Of a DNA stretch of 64,000 bases, positions 8,457-17,024 are shown in pieces (the first letter of the stretch is position 1; every line of letters begins with the position of its first letter). The DNA is taken from assembly GCA_001816655.1 (NCBI GenBank), contig MHCP01000030.1, positions 62,001-126,000 of the forward strand, given 5' to 3'. The stretch comes from Candidatus Woykebacteria bacterium RBG_13_40_15 (lineage in GTDB: Bacteria > Patescibacteria > Microgenomatia > Woykebacterales > RBG-16-39-9b). Under the pieces are notes generated by a model. The model ran no database searches and was not told the origin of the DNA. It saw nothing but the letters and a program-made list of their open reading frames with translations. A program made the position numbers and the translations under genes.

Positions 8457-9518
8457 TTAAGCAAGCCTGGAAAGTTGTTCTTTAAAGAAATCTACATTTG
8501 GAATAGGCCCGGGGTTTGTATCATAAATGGCCGCTAGGTAGAAACTTACCCAAGAGGAAAAAATTATTGCCTCAAATGCACCGGTCTGTCGATCTTTCCC
8601 GGAAAGTTTGTAAGTAACATATTCAAACCCTTTATTTGTTAAAAGATCTTTTGTTACCGCGTAGCGTTTATGAATTTTTTGGTCGTAATTATCAGTTTCC
8701 AAAAAAACAAATTTAATTACTTCTTTCAAGCTATCTGGAAACGAAATCCCTTCTAACAAATGGTGATTCGCTTCCGGTATTAGAAAATAATTTGAGAAAA
8801 CTTTAGCATTTTCATTCAGATCGTTAGCAAAAATAGGGGCATTACCTGCTAAGAATTCTGAGGCAAAAATAACTGGGATTTTGCCGTTTAGCGCAGTTGC
8901 CAATGCTTTTGCGGCGTTTTTTTCTACAGGTATTTCTGGGCCAAGTTGCATTTTTTCAATTGAATTCAAGACTTTTTCTAAATCTTGGTCTGTAAAATTC
9001 AAAAACCCCAATTTTGCAAAGACCCCCAAAGTAGCCCCAATAGAATAGCCCAACCCAAGTCTTGGTTTTCCTGATGGATTGTATTTTGAACCAAACTGGT
9101 AAAAAGGTAGGCTTTTCTGCTTTAGCTCTTCAACTAGCTTCCCTCCCGAGGATATCCCCAATATTTTTGCTTCCCTTTTCTGACCATCGGAAAAGGCCGA
9201 CAGTGTTTCTTCCGTATCGCCAGAGTAACTAGAAACGACTAACAGGGTATTTCCTTTCACAAATGTCGGCAGGAAATAATCGTTTACAATTTGAAGTGGT
9301 AAGGAAAGATCGAAAACACTGCGAACAAAATGCGCACCTAAGCAGCTGCCGCCCATACCAGCAACTACAATATTTTTTACATTTCGATACTCTAGAGGAA
9401 TTTCAACTAATCTTAGCTCTTGCCAAGCTGTTTTTAATTGATCTCCGAAAGATTTTATCGATTCTACCACATTATTGCTGTCGAGTTTTTTTATCTCTTC
9501 AACATCGTCTAGTGTCAT
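8457..9518 (-). CDS. Bifunctional phosphoglucose/phosphomannose isomerase
   Basis: At 353 residues this is the short PGI/PMI type known from archaea and many CPR bacteria, which interconverts glucose-6-P or mannose-6-P with fructose-6-P. Two SIS sugar-phosphate domains are visible: GMGGSCLGAHFVRS and SSYSGDTEETLSAF in the first, and a second with FASEFLAGNAPIF and NANHHLLEG-like residues (EANHHLLEG) carrying the catalytic His region. A good Shine-Dalgarno (AAAGGGTG) precedes the ATG. It feeds both the glycolytic module at 13-18 kb and the PGM/PMM enzyme at 1.4-2.9 kb. Confidence 0.9.
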   Translation of the reverse strand: MTLDDVEEIKKLDSNNVVESIKSFGDQLKTAWQELRLVEIPLEYRNVKNIVVAGMGGSCLGAHFVRSVFDLSLPLQIVNDYFLPTFVKGNTLLVVSSYSGDTEETLSAFSDGQKREAKILGISSGGKLVEELKQKSLPFYQFGSKYNPSGKPRLGLGYSIGATLGVFAKLGFLNFTDQDLEKVLNSIEKMQLGPEIPVEKNAAKALATALNGKIPVIFASEFLAGNAPIFANDLNENAKVFSNYFLIPEANHHLLEGISFPDSLKEVIKFVFLETDNYDQKIHKRYAVTKDLLTNKGFEYVTYKLSGKDRQTGAFEAIIFSSWVSFYLAAIYDTNPGPIPNVDFFKEQLSRLA

Positions 9519-9545
9519 AATTCACCCTTTTGTTGACTCTACCAT

Positions 9546-10808
9546 TTAAATCTTGCGGACGTCAAACCAACCCTCAAGCAAATGTTGAATAATTACCCCT
9601 TCCAGCTTATCAACGCTAAAGTAACTCATGAATATTTTGTTCCAAAGCGCTTCTCTAAAATGGTAATAATACCTATCTTTAAAATTCTTATTGTTCATAA
9701 CGTTCATTATATTGTCCATAAAATTGAAGTTAACCAAATCTTGCTCACCACTAGAATTTGGTAACCACAGGGCTAGATAATTTGTATGCTCCCAAATCTT
9801 AAAATCCAAATTTGGCTTCATTTTCCCAATCTTGAAAAAGGTGTGAGAGGCACCGCGGTGATAAAGAGCTTCTGGATTGACATGCGCTGTCCCAAGGCGA
9901 GGGTCCTCCGGACTATATTTATACAAATAACGCTGGATTATTAGCCATTTATTTGGATCATTATGCGATAAAGAAATATCAGGCACATCACAACGGAGAG
10001 CTGAGACCATTTTTTTACCAAAGAGAGGCTGTTCAATTTGGTGCTTAAAATATCCGGAATAAGTAAGTATTTCGTCAATGTAATGATTCGTCATCACAAA
10101 CATATAAAGAGTGGCTGCTTCGGTAATGTTGTCTTTTGGAATTACGAATATTACCCCAAGCTCTTTCAGATGACTCATTGAGTGTAACTTTTCTTTAAGA
10201 AACCTTTCTGCAAGCTGCTCCCATTTGCTTCTGTCCAAAACTCGTATCTCAATTGGTCTTTCCTCAAAATCATCCTTTGAAAGTCTTCTGTAGGCTGCTA
10301 TATACGTGGCATTCATCCAGTCAGAAGGTTCTGCAAACCGAAGAGCTGCATAGATTTCAAAAAGATCCTCATTTTCCAACATTTTATCAACTGACGGATA
10401 CCCCAAATTCTCCAGAATATTCTTTGGGGGGTTTTCGCGCATTAGCCTTTCAGCAACATTCCTCTTTATAAAAAAGCCCGTCCGATCTTGATGCAAGGCT
10501 AGAGCTGCAGACATTAAATTATAACAACCTTTACTCTCTAAGTAACTAGGGTGGCCCAAGGCCTCAAACATCTGTTTATCCAGCTTTCGTACACACTCCT
10601 TAATCGTTGTGTAGAGCTCTTCTGCTTTTGGATAGGTAAGACCGAGCCCTGTTAATATTCTTCCAGCTTTTTCATGGTTTTCTTCGTAAAACCGCTCCAG
10701 AACCTGCTTTTTGTCAGTTATTTTCTCTAGCGCGTCAATGTTTCGTGAGAAAATATCGGGATCAATATTTAATTGAGTTGAAAAAAATTCAGCTACTGTA
10801 CTTTTCAT
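9546..10808 (-). CDS. Uncharacterised 420-residue protein
   Basis: I do not recognise this family. The chain is soluble in appearance, with no signal peptide or membrane segment, rich in aromatic and charged residues, and mostly helical in character in the first half. Notable short patches are HPSYLESKGCYNLMSAALAL split around residue 90, DWMNATYIAAYRRLSK near residue 165, and a His/Asn-rich middle (TNHYIDEI, LSHNDPNKW). It is not obviously a fusion. It sits between the PfkB kinase and the PGI/PMI gene on the same strand, so a link to sugar metabolism is possible but only by position. Confidence 0.6.
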   Translation of the reverse strand: MKSTVAEFFSTQLNIDPDIFSRNIDALEKITDKKQVLERFYEENHEKAGRILTGLGLTYPKAEELYTTIKECVRKLDKQMFEALGHPSYLESKGCYNLMSAALALHQDRTGFFIKRNVAERLMRENPPKNILENLGYPSVDKMLENEDLFEIYAALRFAEPSDWMNATYIAAYRRLSKDDFEERPIEIRVLDRSKWEQLAERFLKEKLHSMSHLKELGVIFVIPKDNITEAATLYMFVMTNHYIDEILTYSGYFKHQIEQPLFGKKMVSALRCDVPDISLSHNDPNKWLIIQRYLYKYSPEDPRLGTAHVNPEALYHRGASHTFFKIGKMKPNLDFKIWEHTNYLALWLPNSSGEQDLVNFNFMDNIMNVMNNKNFKDRYYYHFREALWNKIFMSYFSVDKLEGVIIQHLLEGWFDVRKI

Positions 10809-10894
10809 TTCTCTAGCCCACTTCAGTGGTCGCAGTATTCGAGAGTACCAAAATCATTAAGCGATTAGCGAAAATTATTTTGTTACAAAGAATA

Positions 10895-11875
10895 CTATTT
10901 GACCTTTTGCTTACTAATTGGTAATTTTTCCCTGAACGGTCTTTCTCCCAAACGCAGTATCCCTTTCTTTGCTCCGAAGAAACTAACGACGGACGATGAG
11001 TTATCAATAGCAAGTTCTAGGGCACCTTCAATATTTTCGTATTTTATTAACCCAACAATAAAGCCGGATGCGAAAGCATCACCTGCCCCAGTGCGATCAA
11101 CAGCGCTATTACTATGTGTGCCAATGTGATAAAAATAGTTGCCGTCACAAGCCGTAGCTCCATTTTCCCCGTCTGTAACCACTCCAATCCCGGCAGCTAA
11201 AAGACAAGTTCTGTGGGTCAACTTTTCTTTATCATCGAATGAAATACCTGTGAGTTCGCTAGCCTCTTCTCTATTCATTATAACAACATCCGCTTTAGCA
11301 AAAATTGGCCTAAGAACCCGAAGACCACTTTCTAGTTCCCCACCTCCGGGAATCAAGGCAACCTTAGTTCCCTTTTCTTTTGCTTCTTTCACCAGAGAGT
11401 TCAAAAGCTTGATATTTCCACCAAGACTAGTAATAACAAGCCACTTTGAATCTAGGCTCTTTGGAAAATCTTCTTCGCAAAAGTCCCCACTTGCACCTCT
11501 GAAAACAAGGATAGTTCGCTCACCATTTTTTACAACGAGAATAATCGAATAGCCAGTGTAGTTTTCTCTATCTTTAATAACAAATTCGGTACTGACACCA
11601 TCTTTTTCTAATGACTCGGCCACAGCCTTACCTCCGGGATCATCTCCAACTCGGCAAATGCAAGCTGTATTTAATTTTTGTCTTGCGAAAGTAACTGCGG
11701 TATTTGTCGCTCCTCCACCTGTTTCAAAAATAAGCTCCTCAACATTTAATTTACTGCCAAGAGGAAGAGGTAAATTAAAACCAGTTGGGGAAGAGCGGTC
11801 ACGCTTAGGTTTAAACTCTTTTGATTTTAAGAAGACGTCTCTTGTTGCAGAACCTACAGTTATTACATCAAACAT
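10895..11875 (-). CDS. PfkB-family carbohydrate kinase
   Basis: A 326-residue ribokinase-like kinase. The N-terminal signature is FETGGGATNTAVTFARQ, and the C-terminal ATP/anion-hole motif DRTGAGDAFASGFIVG holds the catalytic Asp in GAGD. Family members phosphorylate ribose, fructose, fructose-6-P, adenosine and others; the acceptor cannot be assigned here. Since no classical PfkA is visible in the window, it could supply fructose-1,6-bisphosphate or feed pentoses to the transketolase module, but this is only a suggestion. Confidence 0.85.
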   Translation of the reverse strand: MFDVITVGSATRDVFLKSKEFKPKRDRSSPTGFNLPLPLGSKLNVEELIFETGGGATNTAVTFARQKLNTACICRVGDDPGGKAVAESLEKDGVSTEFVIKDRENYTGYSIILVVKNGERTILVFRGASGDFCEEDFPKSLDSKWLVITSLGGNIKLLNSLVKEAKEKGTKVALIPGGGELESGLRVLRPIFAKADVVIMNREEASELTGISFDDKEKLTHRTCLLAAGIGVVTDGENGATACDGNYFYHIGTHSNSAVDRTGAGDAFASGFIVGLIKYENIEGALELAIDNSSSVVSFFGAKKGILRLGERPFREKLPISKQKVK

Positions 11876-11961
11876 TGGACAGATAAACCTTTCAAAATAA
11901 GTATAGCATTCTCCGTAACCAAATTCTTTCCCTAATCGTTCAAGTAGATCGCTTTGCGTTC

Positions 11962-11983
11962 TGCGACCATTTCATGGACTAAA
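11962..11983 (+). repeat. Short hairpin repeat, copy 1
   Basis: TGCGACCATTTCATGGACTAAA-type element with a CCAT-TTC-ATGG hairpin. Two relatives lie at 12003-12024 (same strand) and 12896-12917 (opposite strand). Between 11876 and 12132 nothing else coding is seen. Confidence 0.5.
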
Positions 11984-12002
11984 TTTGGGTACTCTCAAAT
12001 GC

Positions 12003-12024
12003 TGCGACCACTTTGTGGACTAAA
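12003..12024 (+). repeat. Short hairpin repeat, copy 2
   Basis: Same element as 11962-11983, with CCAC-TTT-GTGG: one stem pair has changed on both sides, which keeps the hairpin. Confidence 0.5.
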
Positions 12025-12129
12025 ATAGATGTGCTCAATTTGTGAAGAAGAAACTAAAAAACTTTGTCCTCACTCAATCAAAATTAACCATTAGGATAGC
12101 GGATTTCTACCATTCAGACTTTCTTTTTT

Positions 12130-12138
12130 TGGTATAAT
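12130..12138 (+). promoter_or_regulatory. Extended -10 promoter
   Basis: TGGTATAAT, a TGn-extended -10 element, 34 bases before the ATG of the Gln-rich protein. No convincing -35 is seen, as expected for an extended -10. Confidence 0.55.
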
Positions 12139-12172
12139 ATGAACATATAGACTCCGAAAGGCGGTGAAACTT

Positions 12173-12796
12173 ATGAAAAGATCTGCCAGCTTTTTATTAG
12201 CGTTCTTACTTCTAGCTTTCCCATCCACTGTTTTTGCTGTGAGCGAGCAAGATAGTCAAGTCCAAAATCAAACTCAAACTTCAACCCAAAACCAGGGTGA
12301 TGACCAACAAATCCAGACCCAAACACAGGAGCAGGAATCCCTAAAGGCTACCTCTAGCGCTAACCAAAACAAAAACCAAACTGCTCAGCAAAACATGGAA
12401 AGGGTTCAGGAACGCTTTCAAGCCCTTCTTCAAATCCAAACTTCAGGCAGTGTTGGTGACCAGGTAAGAGTACAGGCACGAGCACAAATCCAAACTCAGG
12501 AGCAAATTAGAGAACAGCTAAATAAAGTTGAGGCTAGAAAAGGGTTAATTAAATTCTTAATTGGCCCTCATTATCCTGGCCTAGAAAACCTAAAAGAGCA
12601 GCTTGAGCAAAACCAGCTAAGAATAATGCAGCTTTATCAACTGCATAGCCAGATCCAAAATCAAGGTGACAAAACGGCTATCCAGTCAGCGATAGAAGCT
12701 TTGATTCAGGAAAATACTAGCCTTCAAGATAAGATCAACGAACAGGATAAATCCTTTAGTTTGTTAGGTTGGTTGCTCAAATTATTCGTTCGCTAG
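12173..12796 (+). CDS. Gln-rich secreted or surface protein
   Basis: From the ATG at 12173 the protein starts with a clear signal peptide (basic MKRS, hydrophobic core, FPSTVFAV cleavage-like site). About 50 residues rich in Gln, Thr and Asn follow, with repeated QTQ and QNQ patterns, then helical, Gln-rich coiled-coil-like sequence. The C-terminus is hydrophobic (LLGWLLKLF) and could be a membrane tail. A GTG at 12164 is an alternative start; AAGGCGG is better spaced for the ATG. No enzyme motif is seen. It has its own extended -10 promoter and is transcribed against the neighbouring operon. Function unknown; an envelope or adhesion role is possible. Confidence 0.65.
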   Translation: MKRSASFLLAFLLLAFPSTVFAVSEQDSQVQNQTQTSTQNQGDDQQIQTQTQEQESLKATSSANQNKNQTAQQNMERVQERFQALLQIQTSGSVGDQVRVQARAQIQTQEQIREQLNKVEARKGLIKFLIGPHYPGLENLKEQLEQNQLRIMQLYQLHSQIQNQGDKTAIQSAIEALIQENTSLQDKINEQDKSFSLLGWLLKLFVR

Positions 12797-12807
12797 AATC
12801 GGCTGTT

Positions 12808-12891
12808 TTATTCGACAACCTTACCGGCGGAAACGAATATGTCGATCTTGTGTTCGAAAACTGACTGAATTGCGGAGATAACATCTGGCAT
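12808..12891 (-). pseudogene. Second degenerate copy of the fba 3' end
   Basis: Translated on the minus strand this reads MPDVISAIQSVFEHKI followed by DIFVSAGKVVE and a TAA stop. It matches the last 28 codons of fba (ending at 13036), with many synonymous third-position differences and no frameshift. No ribosome-binding site precedes it. Confidence 0.7.
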
Positions 12892-12895
12892 TAGT

Positions 12896-12917
12896 TTTAG
12901 CCCACGAAGTGGTCGCA
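12896..12917 (-). repeat. Short hairpin repeat, copy 3
   Basis: Minus-strand copy of the 11962/12003 element with CCAC-TTC-GTGG, located in the linker between the two fba 3' copies. Confidence 0.5.
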
Positions 12918-12920
12918 AAC

Positions 12921-13007
12921 TTATGCGGACTCAGTTTTTCCAGCCGACCCAAAAATTTCAATTTTGCGCTCTACAACGGCTTGGATCGATGTTATAACGG
13001 TCGGCAT
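12921..13007 (-). pseudogene. First degenerate copy of the fba 3' end
   Basis: Reads MPTVITSIQAVVERKI then EIFGSAGKTESA and TAA, exactly 87 bases like the true fba end at 13036-13122. The ATG codons of the three copies are 115 and 116 bases apart, and the linkers share TAA, TGCG and CTAAAACT. Differences are mainly synonymous. Confidence 0.75.
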
Positions 13008-13035
13008 AAGTTTTAGGAGCGGTAGCGACGCAAGA

Positions 13036-13908
13036 TTATGCGTAATTAGCCTTACCGACTGAGCCGAATATGTCTATTTTATGCTCAACAACCTCTTGAA
13101 TCGCACTTATAACGGTTGGCATAATTTTATAAACCGCGTATTCTTCCGGTTTTTCACTCAAAACTTTTTCCGTAGTGTCTCTAAAAGCTTGCCGCAGTTC
13201 CGTATTGATGTTAACTTTTACAATTCCCCCAACTTTTATTGCTTCCTTCACCTGTTCATCGGAAATTCCGCTCCCCCCGTGCATTGATAGGAAAGTGCCT
13301 GGAAGAGCTGCTCTTATTTTTTTCAAAAGATCGAAATCAACCTGTTTTTCCTGCCCCTCAAAAATCCCATGATAGTTGCCAAAAAATGCAGCGAAAATGT
13401 CTATTCCTGTCTCCTCAACAAATTCTTTTGCCTTCTCTGGGTTAGTTAAAGCTTTTTTTATCTCATCTTGCGACAATTTTCCGCTATGTACCCCCGAAGA
13501 GCCAGCGATATGATCTATTTCACCTTCGACAGTAAGTCCCTTAGCGTGGACTTTTGGAACAACTTCTTTGGCAATTTTCAAATTTTCCTCGTAAGGCAAC
13601 TTGGAACCATCAAAATGAACCATATCAAAGCCAGCTTTAATTGCCTTTTCAATACCAGCCTTATCCGGGCAATGATCCAAATTTATAAGAATTGTTGCAC
13701 CTTCCTCCCTCGCGTTGTCAACAAGATCAACAATGTTATTTACACCAACAAACTTTTCTTCTCCAGAAGAAAATTCCATAATAACCGGTGCTTTTTTGTT
13801 TTTTGCGGCTGCCAAAACTCCCTTGAAAATTTCAAGATTATCAATATTAAAAGCCCCCAGGGCAAAACCTTCTGCTTCAGCTTTTGCTAACCATTTTTGA
13901 GCGTTCAT
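13036..13908 (-). CDS. fba: Class II fructose-1,6-bisphosphate aldolase
   Basis: A 290-residue Zn2+-dependent aldolase of the FbaA/GatY/KbaY type, cleaving fructose-1,6-bisphosphate to two triose phosphates or working in reverse. Seen are the catalytic LDHC (D78, H79), the acidic GEIDH region (E130), the zinc ligands NYHG (H180) and MHGGSG (H210), and the phosphate-binding KVNINTELR. The start overlaps the end of tktC by ATGA, so translation is coupled. It is the last gene of the gap-to-fba operon. Two tandem, diverged copies of its final 28 codons lie directly downstream. Confidence 0.92.
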   Translation of the reverse strand: MNAQKWLAKAEAEGFALGAFNIDNLEIFKGVLAAAKNKKAPVIMEFSSGEEKFVGVNNIVDLVDNAREEGATILINLDHCPDKAGIEKAIKAGFDMVHFDGSKLPYEENLKIAKEVVPKVHAKGLTVEGEIDHIAGSSGVHSGKLSQDEIKKALTNPEKAKEFVEETGIDIFAAFFGNYHGIFEGQEKQVDFDLLKKIRAALPGTFLSMHGGSGISDEQVKEAIKVGGIVKVNINTELRQAFRDTTEKVLSEKPEEYAVYKIMPTVISAIQEVVEHKIDIFGSVGKANYA

Positions 13909-14888
13909 GACGTGCCTTTTCTTTTTAAAACTGTCCTTACGGCCTCCTTAATATCTTTTACACCCATCCCATACTTGTCCAGTAACTCTCTCGGATGTCC
14001 AGACTCACCAAATGTATCTTTTACCCCAATTCTTTCAATTGGAACAGGATAGCTCTCAGCTAAAACCTCGGCTACTGCTCCACCAAGACCACCATCTATT
14101 TGGTGTTCCTCCACTGTAACAATTGCGCCTGTTTCTTTAGCCGCTTTTGCAATTCCAAGCTTGTCAATTGGTTTCACCGTATGGTTGTTGATAACTTGCA
14201 CGCTAATTCCCTCTTTTTCTAGTTCTTTTGCAGCCAAAAGGCAGTAGTAAACCAATGGGCCACAAGCAATAATGGTTACATCTTTTCCTTCTCTGAAAAT
14301 TTCCGCTTGGCCGAATTTAAAAGGTGTTGCCTCTGTTGTAATTACTGCAGTTTTTCCCCGGGCAAAGCGAAGATAAAGCGGGCCTTTGTGCTCTGCAACA
14401 TAAACAGCTGCTTTTCTAGTCTCGATGTAATCACACGGAACAACCACAGCCATATTCGGCAAAACTCTCGCTATCGCAATATCTTCCAAAGCTTGATGAG
14501 TTGCTCCATCACCACCAACACTGATTCCAGCGTGAGAGCCAACTATTTTTACATTCGCTTTTGAATAACAAACGCTGACTCTAATTTGATCCCAGGTTCT
14601 TCCAGGAGCAAAAACTGCCAGAGACGAGGCGAAAGGAATTTTCCCGTTTAAAGCAAGCCCTGCTGCAATTCCAATCATGTTTTGCTCGGCAATACCACAC
14701 TCAAAAAACCTCTCAGGAAATTTTTCCGCGAAAGAATCTACGCGGGTTGATTGCTTAAGGTCTGCGCTCAATGCAACAACATCCGGGTTTTTCCCAGCCT
14801 CAAGTAAACCTTCCCCATAACCATCCCGCATCGAAATTTTCTCGATGTCGGAATCAAAAATTTTTGAATTTAGGACAGTTTCCCTCAT
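13905..14888 (-). CDS. Transketolase, C-terminal subunit
   Basis: The 327-residue pyrimidine-binding and C-terminal half of a split transketolase. It has the catalytic glutamate in FFECGIAEQNMIGIAAGLA (the Glu that activates thiamine diphosphate), SHAGISVGGDGATHQ and the C-terminal Rossmann-like domain (VTVEEHQIDGGLGGAVAE). It works with the N-terminal subunit encoded at 15473-16327 to move two-carbon units between ketose and aldose phosphates. The start overlaps the small membrane-protein gene by ATGA. Deoxyxylulose-5-phosphate synthase is less likely because the halves are separate and the motifs fit transketolase. Confidence 0.9.
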   Translation of the reverse strand: MRETVLNSKIFDSDIEKISMRDGYGEGLLEAGKNPDVVALSADLKQSTRVDSFAEKFPERFFECGIAEQNMIGIAAGLALNGKIPFASSLAVFAPGRTWDQIRVSVCYSKANVKIVGSHAGISVGGDGATHQALEDIAIARVLPNMAVVVPCDYIETRKAAVYVAEHKGPLYLRFARGKTAVITTEATPFKFGQAEIFREGKDVTIIACGPLVYYCLLAAKELEKEGISVQVINNHTVKPIDKLGIAKAAKETGAIVTVEEHQIDGGLGGAVAEVLAESYPVPIERIGVKDTFGESGHPRELLDKYGMGVKDIKEAVRTVLKRKGTS

Positions 14889-15361
14889 TTATTCGCCTTG
14901 GCCGCCACATTTAGGTACCTTCTAGTCACCAAAACCAATCCAATCAGTACAACAACTAATTCCAAAAAGAGCCACCTCTTATCAACCGCGGTCATTCCCC
15001 GGCCGGCACCATAAAGGATCGTGAAAATTCCACCAAAGACAAGCCCTGGCCCTACTGGTCCCATCGCCTCACTAAGAAACAATGCCCCACCAGCAAGCGC
15101 AACAAAACCAATTATTGTAATTGGAATAAAGACGTTGCGATTATACGTCTCATTTTCTTTCTGGAAATCCTTGTTGCATTTATCCATCTCGGCTTGTTGA
15201 TCTTCAGTCGGTCCGTCCTTGCCAAAGTTTCTCTGCATAATTGATTCGCAGTTTTCGCTCATTTGTGGAGAAGGGTAAAAAGCCTCTATTCCAAGGCCGA
15301 CCATCAACGGAAAAACTACTGCAATCGCCAACCCAAGTCCCATTTTGACAACTGTATTCAT
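14885..15361 (-). CDS. Small membrane protein inside the transketolase operon
   Basis: From the ATG at 15361 the protein is 158 residues with about four hydrophobic segments and a Cys-containing charged loop (ENCESIMQRN, DKCNKDF). The start is chosen because a strong AAAGGAGGTGA lies 7 bases upstream; a longer frame from 15442 adds 27 hydrophobic residues but has no ribosome-binding site. I do not recognise the family. It separates the two transketolase halves yet overlaps tktC by ATGA, so it is co-translated with them. Whether it anchors the enzyme at the membrane is speculation. Confidence 0.65.
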   Translation of the reverse strand: MNTVVKMGLGLAIAVVFPLMVGLGIEAFYPSPQMSENCESIMQRNFGKDGPTEDQQAEMDKCNKDFQKENETYNRNVFIPITIIGFVALAGGALFLSEAMGPVGPGLVFGGIFTILYGAGRGMTAVDKRWLFLELVVVLIGLVLVTRRYLNVAAKANK

Positions 15362-15472
15362 TATGTCCTCACCTCCTTTGCTAGCGCTAAAGACTGCAAT
15401 AATAATTAGTACCAGAACCCCTATACCTGCTAAGCCTATCATTTTATTTTAGCCAACGCAAAAATTGTAAAG

Positions 15473-16327
15473 TCACTCATGTTCGCTCACAATTTTTCCT
15501 TTCAAAGTCCGTAATTCATGCAAAGCTTTTTTGGCTTGTTCGGGACTTGGAAATTTTCCATGCCAAGAAGGATCGGCTTCCATAAAATCAACCCCTTTTC
15601 CTGGAATCGTATGGGCAATTATAACACTTGGCTTTTCTAAAATTGCCTGAGCTTGCCTACATGCATCAACAATTGCTCTAATATTGTGCCCATCAACCTC
15701 CAACACGTGCCAGCCAAATGATTCATATTTTTCTTTTAATGGCTCGAGTGGCATAACGTCTTCTGTAAATCCATCGATTTGAATGTTGTTTCGATCAATG
15801 ATGTTTGTTAAGTTGTGCAATTTATTTTTCCCCGCAAACATTACGGCTTCCCAAGTCTGACCCTCATCGTGCTCGCCGTCACTAGTTATGCAATAAACCC
15901 AATATTTTTTATTATCCAGGCGTCCTGCAAGAGTTATTCCAATTGCTTGAGACAATCCCTGACCAAGAGAGCCAGAAGTGTTTTCTACTCCAGGGAGAGA
16001 TCCAAAATGAGGATGCCCTTGAAGACGGGAACCAATTCTCCGCAGAGTAAAAAGCTCTTCCATAGGAAAGTAACCACTGTGTGCTAAGGTTGCGTATAAA
16101 ACTGGAGCAATGTGGCCGTTGGAAAGTACTAATCTATCACGGTCTTCAAAGTTTGGGTTTTTGGGATTGTGATCTAAAACAGAAAAATAGAGAGCGGTAA
16201 AAACATCTGCCATCCCCAAAGAACCAGCAGAATGACCACTGCCTGCTTCAAGAAGCATTTTTATAATGTCTTCTCTTATTTCACAGGCTTTTTTCTCTAA
16301 AATTTTTAAGTGCTCCTCAGTTAACAT
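15473..16327 (-). CDS. Transketolase, N-terminal subunit
   Basis: The thiamine-diphosphate-binding half of the split transketolase. It shows GHSAGSLGMADVFTALYF, the substrate His in GHPH, GSLGQGLSQAIGITLAGR, and the ThDP/Mg2+ motif beginning SDGEHDEGQTWEA and ending near NNIQIDG. From ATG 16327 it is 284 residues, normal for such subunits; the longer frame from 16363 would only duplicate coding overlap with the epimerase-like gene. It pairs with the C-terminal subunit two genes downstream. Confidence 0.9.
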   Translation of the reverse strand: MLTEEHLKILEKKACEIREDIIKMLLEAGSGHSAGSLGMADVFTALYFSVLDHNPKNPNFEDRDRLVLSNGHIAPVLYATLAHSGYFPMEELFTLRRIGSRLQGHPHFGSLPGVENTSGSLGQGLSQAIGITLAGRLDNKKYWVYCITSDGEHDEGQTWEAVMFAGKNKLHNLTNIIDRNNIQIDGFTEDVMPLEPLKEKYESFGWHVLEVDGHNIRAIVDACRQAQAILEKPSVIIAHTIPGKGVDFMEADPSWHGKFPSPEQAKKALHELRTLKGKIVSEHE

Positions 16328-16340
16328 AGTAGTGAAGATA

Positions 16341-17024
16341 TTAACTTTCCACAACAGGTACAATTCCTTCGATATCTTCTTTCAAAATAGATAGGGCGTT
16401 TTTTATTTTTTCTTGGTAAGTTTCTCCTTTGATATTCTCGTTTTCAAAAATGAAACTACCAGCCACTAGTATATTTGCTCCAAGCTCGGCGCAACGCCGA
16501 GCAGTTCCTGGCTCAATTCCCCCATCAATTTCGACTATAATATCTGGTCGCATGGATCGAAGTTCCGTAATCTTTCCAAGAGTCCCATGGACAAAATGCT
16601 GTCTTGAAAAACCCGGGTACACAGCTAGCAGCAGCACTGTATCAACTTTATCTATCACATGTTGCAGGCGAGAAACTGGAGTTTCCGGGTTTATTGAAAA
16701 ACCGATTTGAATATCGTGGTGGCGCATATGATGAATTAAACCAATAGGATCTCGAGCACTTTCATAAGGCACTATAATTCTAGAAGCTCGGGCTTTAACA
16801 AAAGGATCAATCCAATCTTCAATAAAATCTACCATTAGCTGAATCTCAAGTTTTTTTAATGTTCTAAAAGAGGTGACTTCTTTATATCCAATTGTCTGGT
16901 TTCTGGCAAACTTATTATCGACGATATCAATCTGAACCCACTCTGTTAGAGGTTCAATTGCTTTAAATTTTTTATGGTAATCGGCGACAGTTCTACTTAA
17001 AATCGCTGGGATTATTTCTGCCAT
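16341..17024 (-). CDS. Ribulose-phosphate 3-epimerase-like protein
   Basis: A 227-residue TIM-barrel protein of the RPE family, by length, operon context (between rpiB and tktN) and motifs PAILSRT at the start, VYPGFSRQHF and IVEIDGGIEPGTA. Two conserved metal-binding histidines of true epimerases appear replaced: the usual HVDVMDG is VQIDIVDN here, and the usual VHLMV is IQLMV. The second-half aspartate (EIDGG) is kept. It may still epimerise ribulose-5-P with altered metal use, or act on a different sugar phosphate. It overlaps rpiB by 13 bases. Confidence 0.75.
   Translation of the reverse strand: MAEIIPAILSRTVADYHKKFKAIEPLTEWVQIDIVDNKFARNQTIGYKEVTSFRTLKKLEIQLMVDFIEDWIDPFVKARASRIIVPYESARDPIGLIHHMRHHDIQIGFSINPETPVSRLQHVIDKVDTVLLLAVYPGFSRQHFVHGTLGKITELRSMRPDIIVEIDGGIEPGTARRCAELGANILVAGSFIFENENIKGETYQEKIKNALSILKEDIEGIVPVVES

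Noticed and set aside
11139..11552. Long plus-strand open frame (137 codons) opposite the PfkB gene
   Set aside because: It is antisense to a gene with complete kinase motifs, has no ribosome site and a shadow-like Ser/Pro-rich composition.
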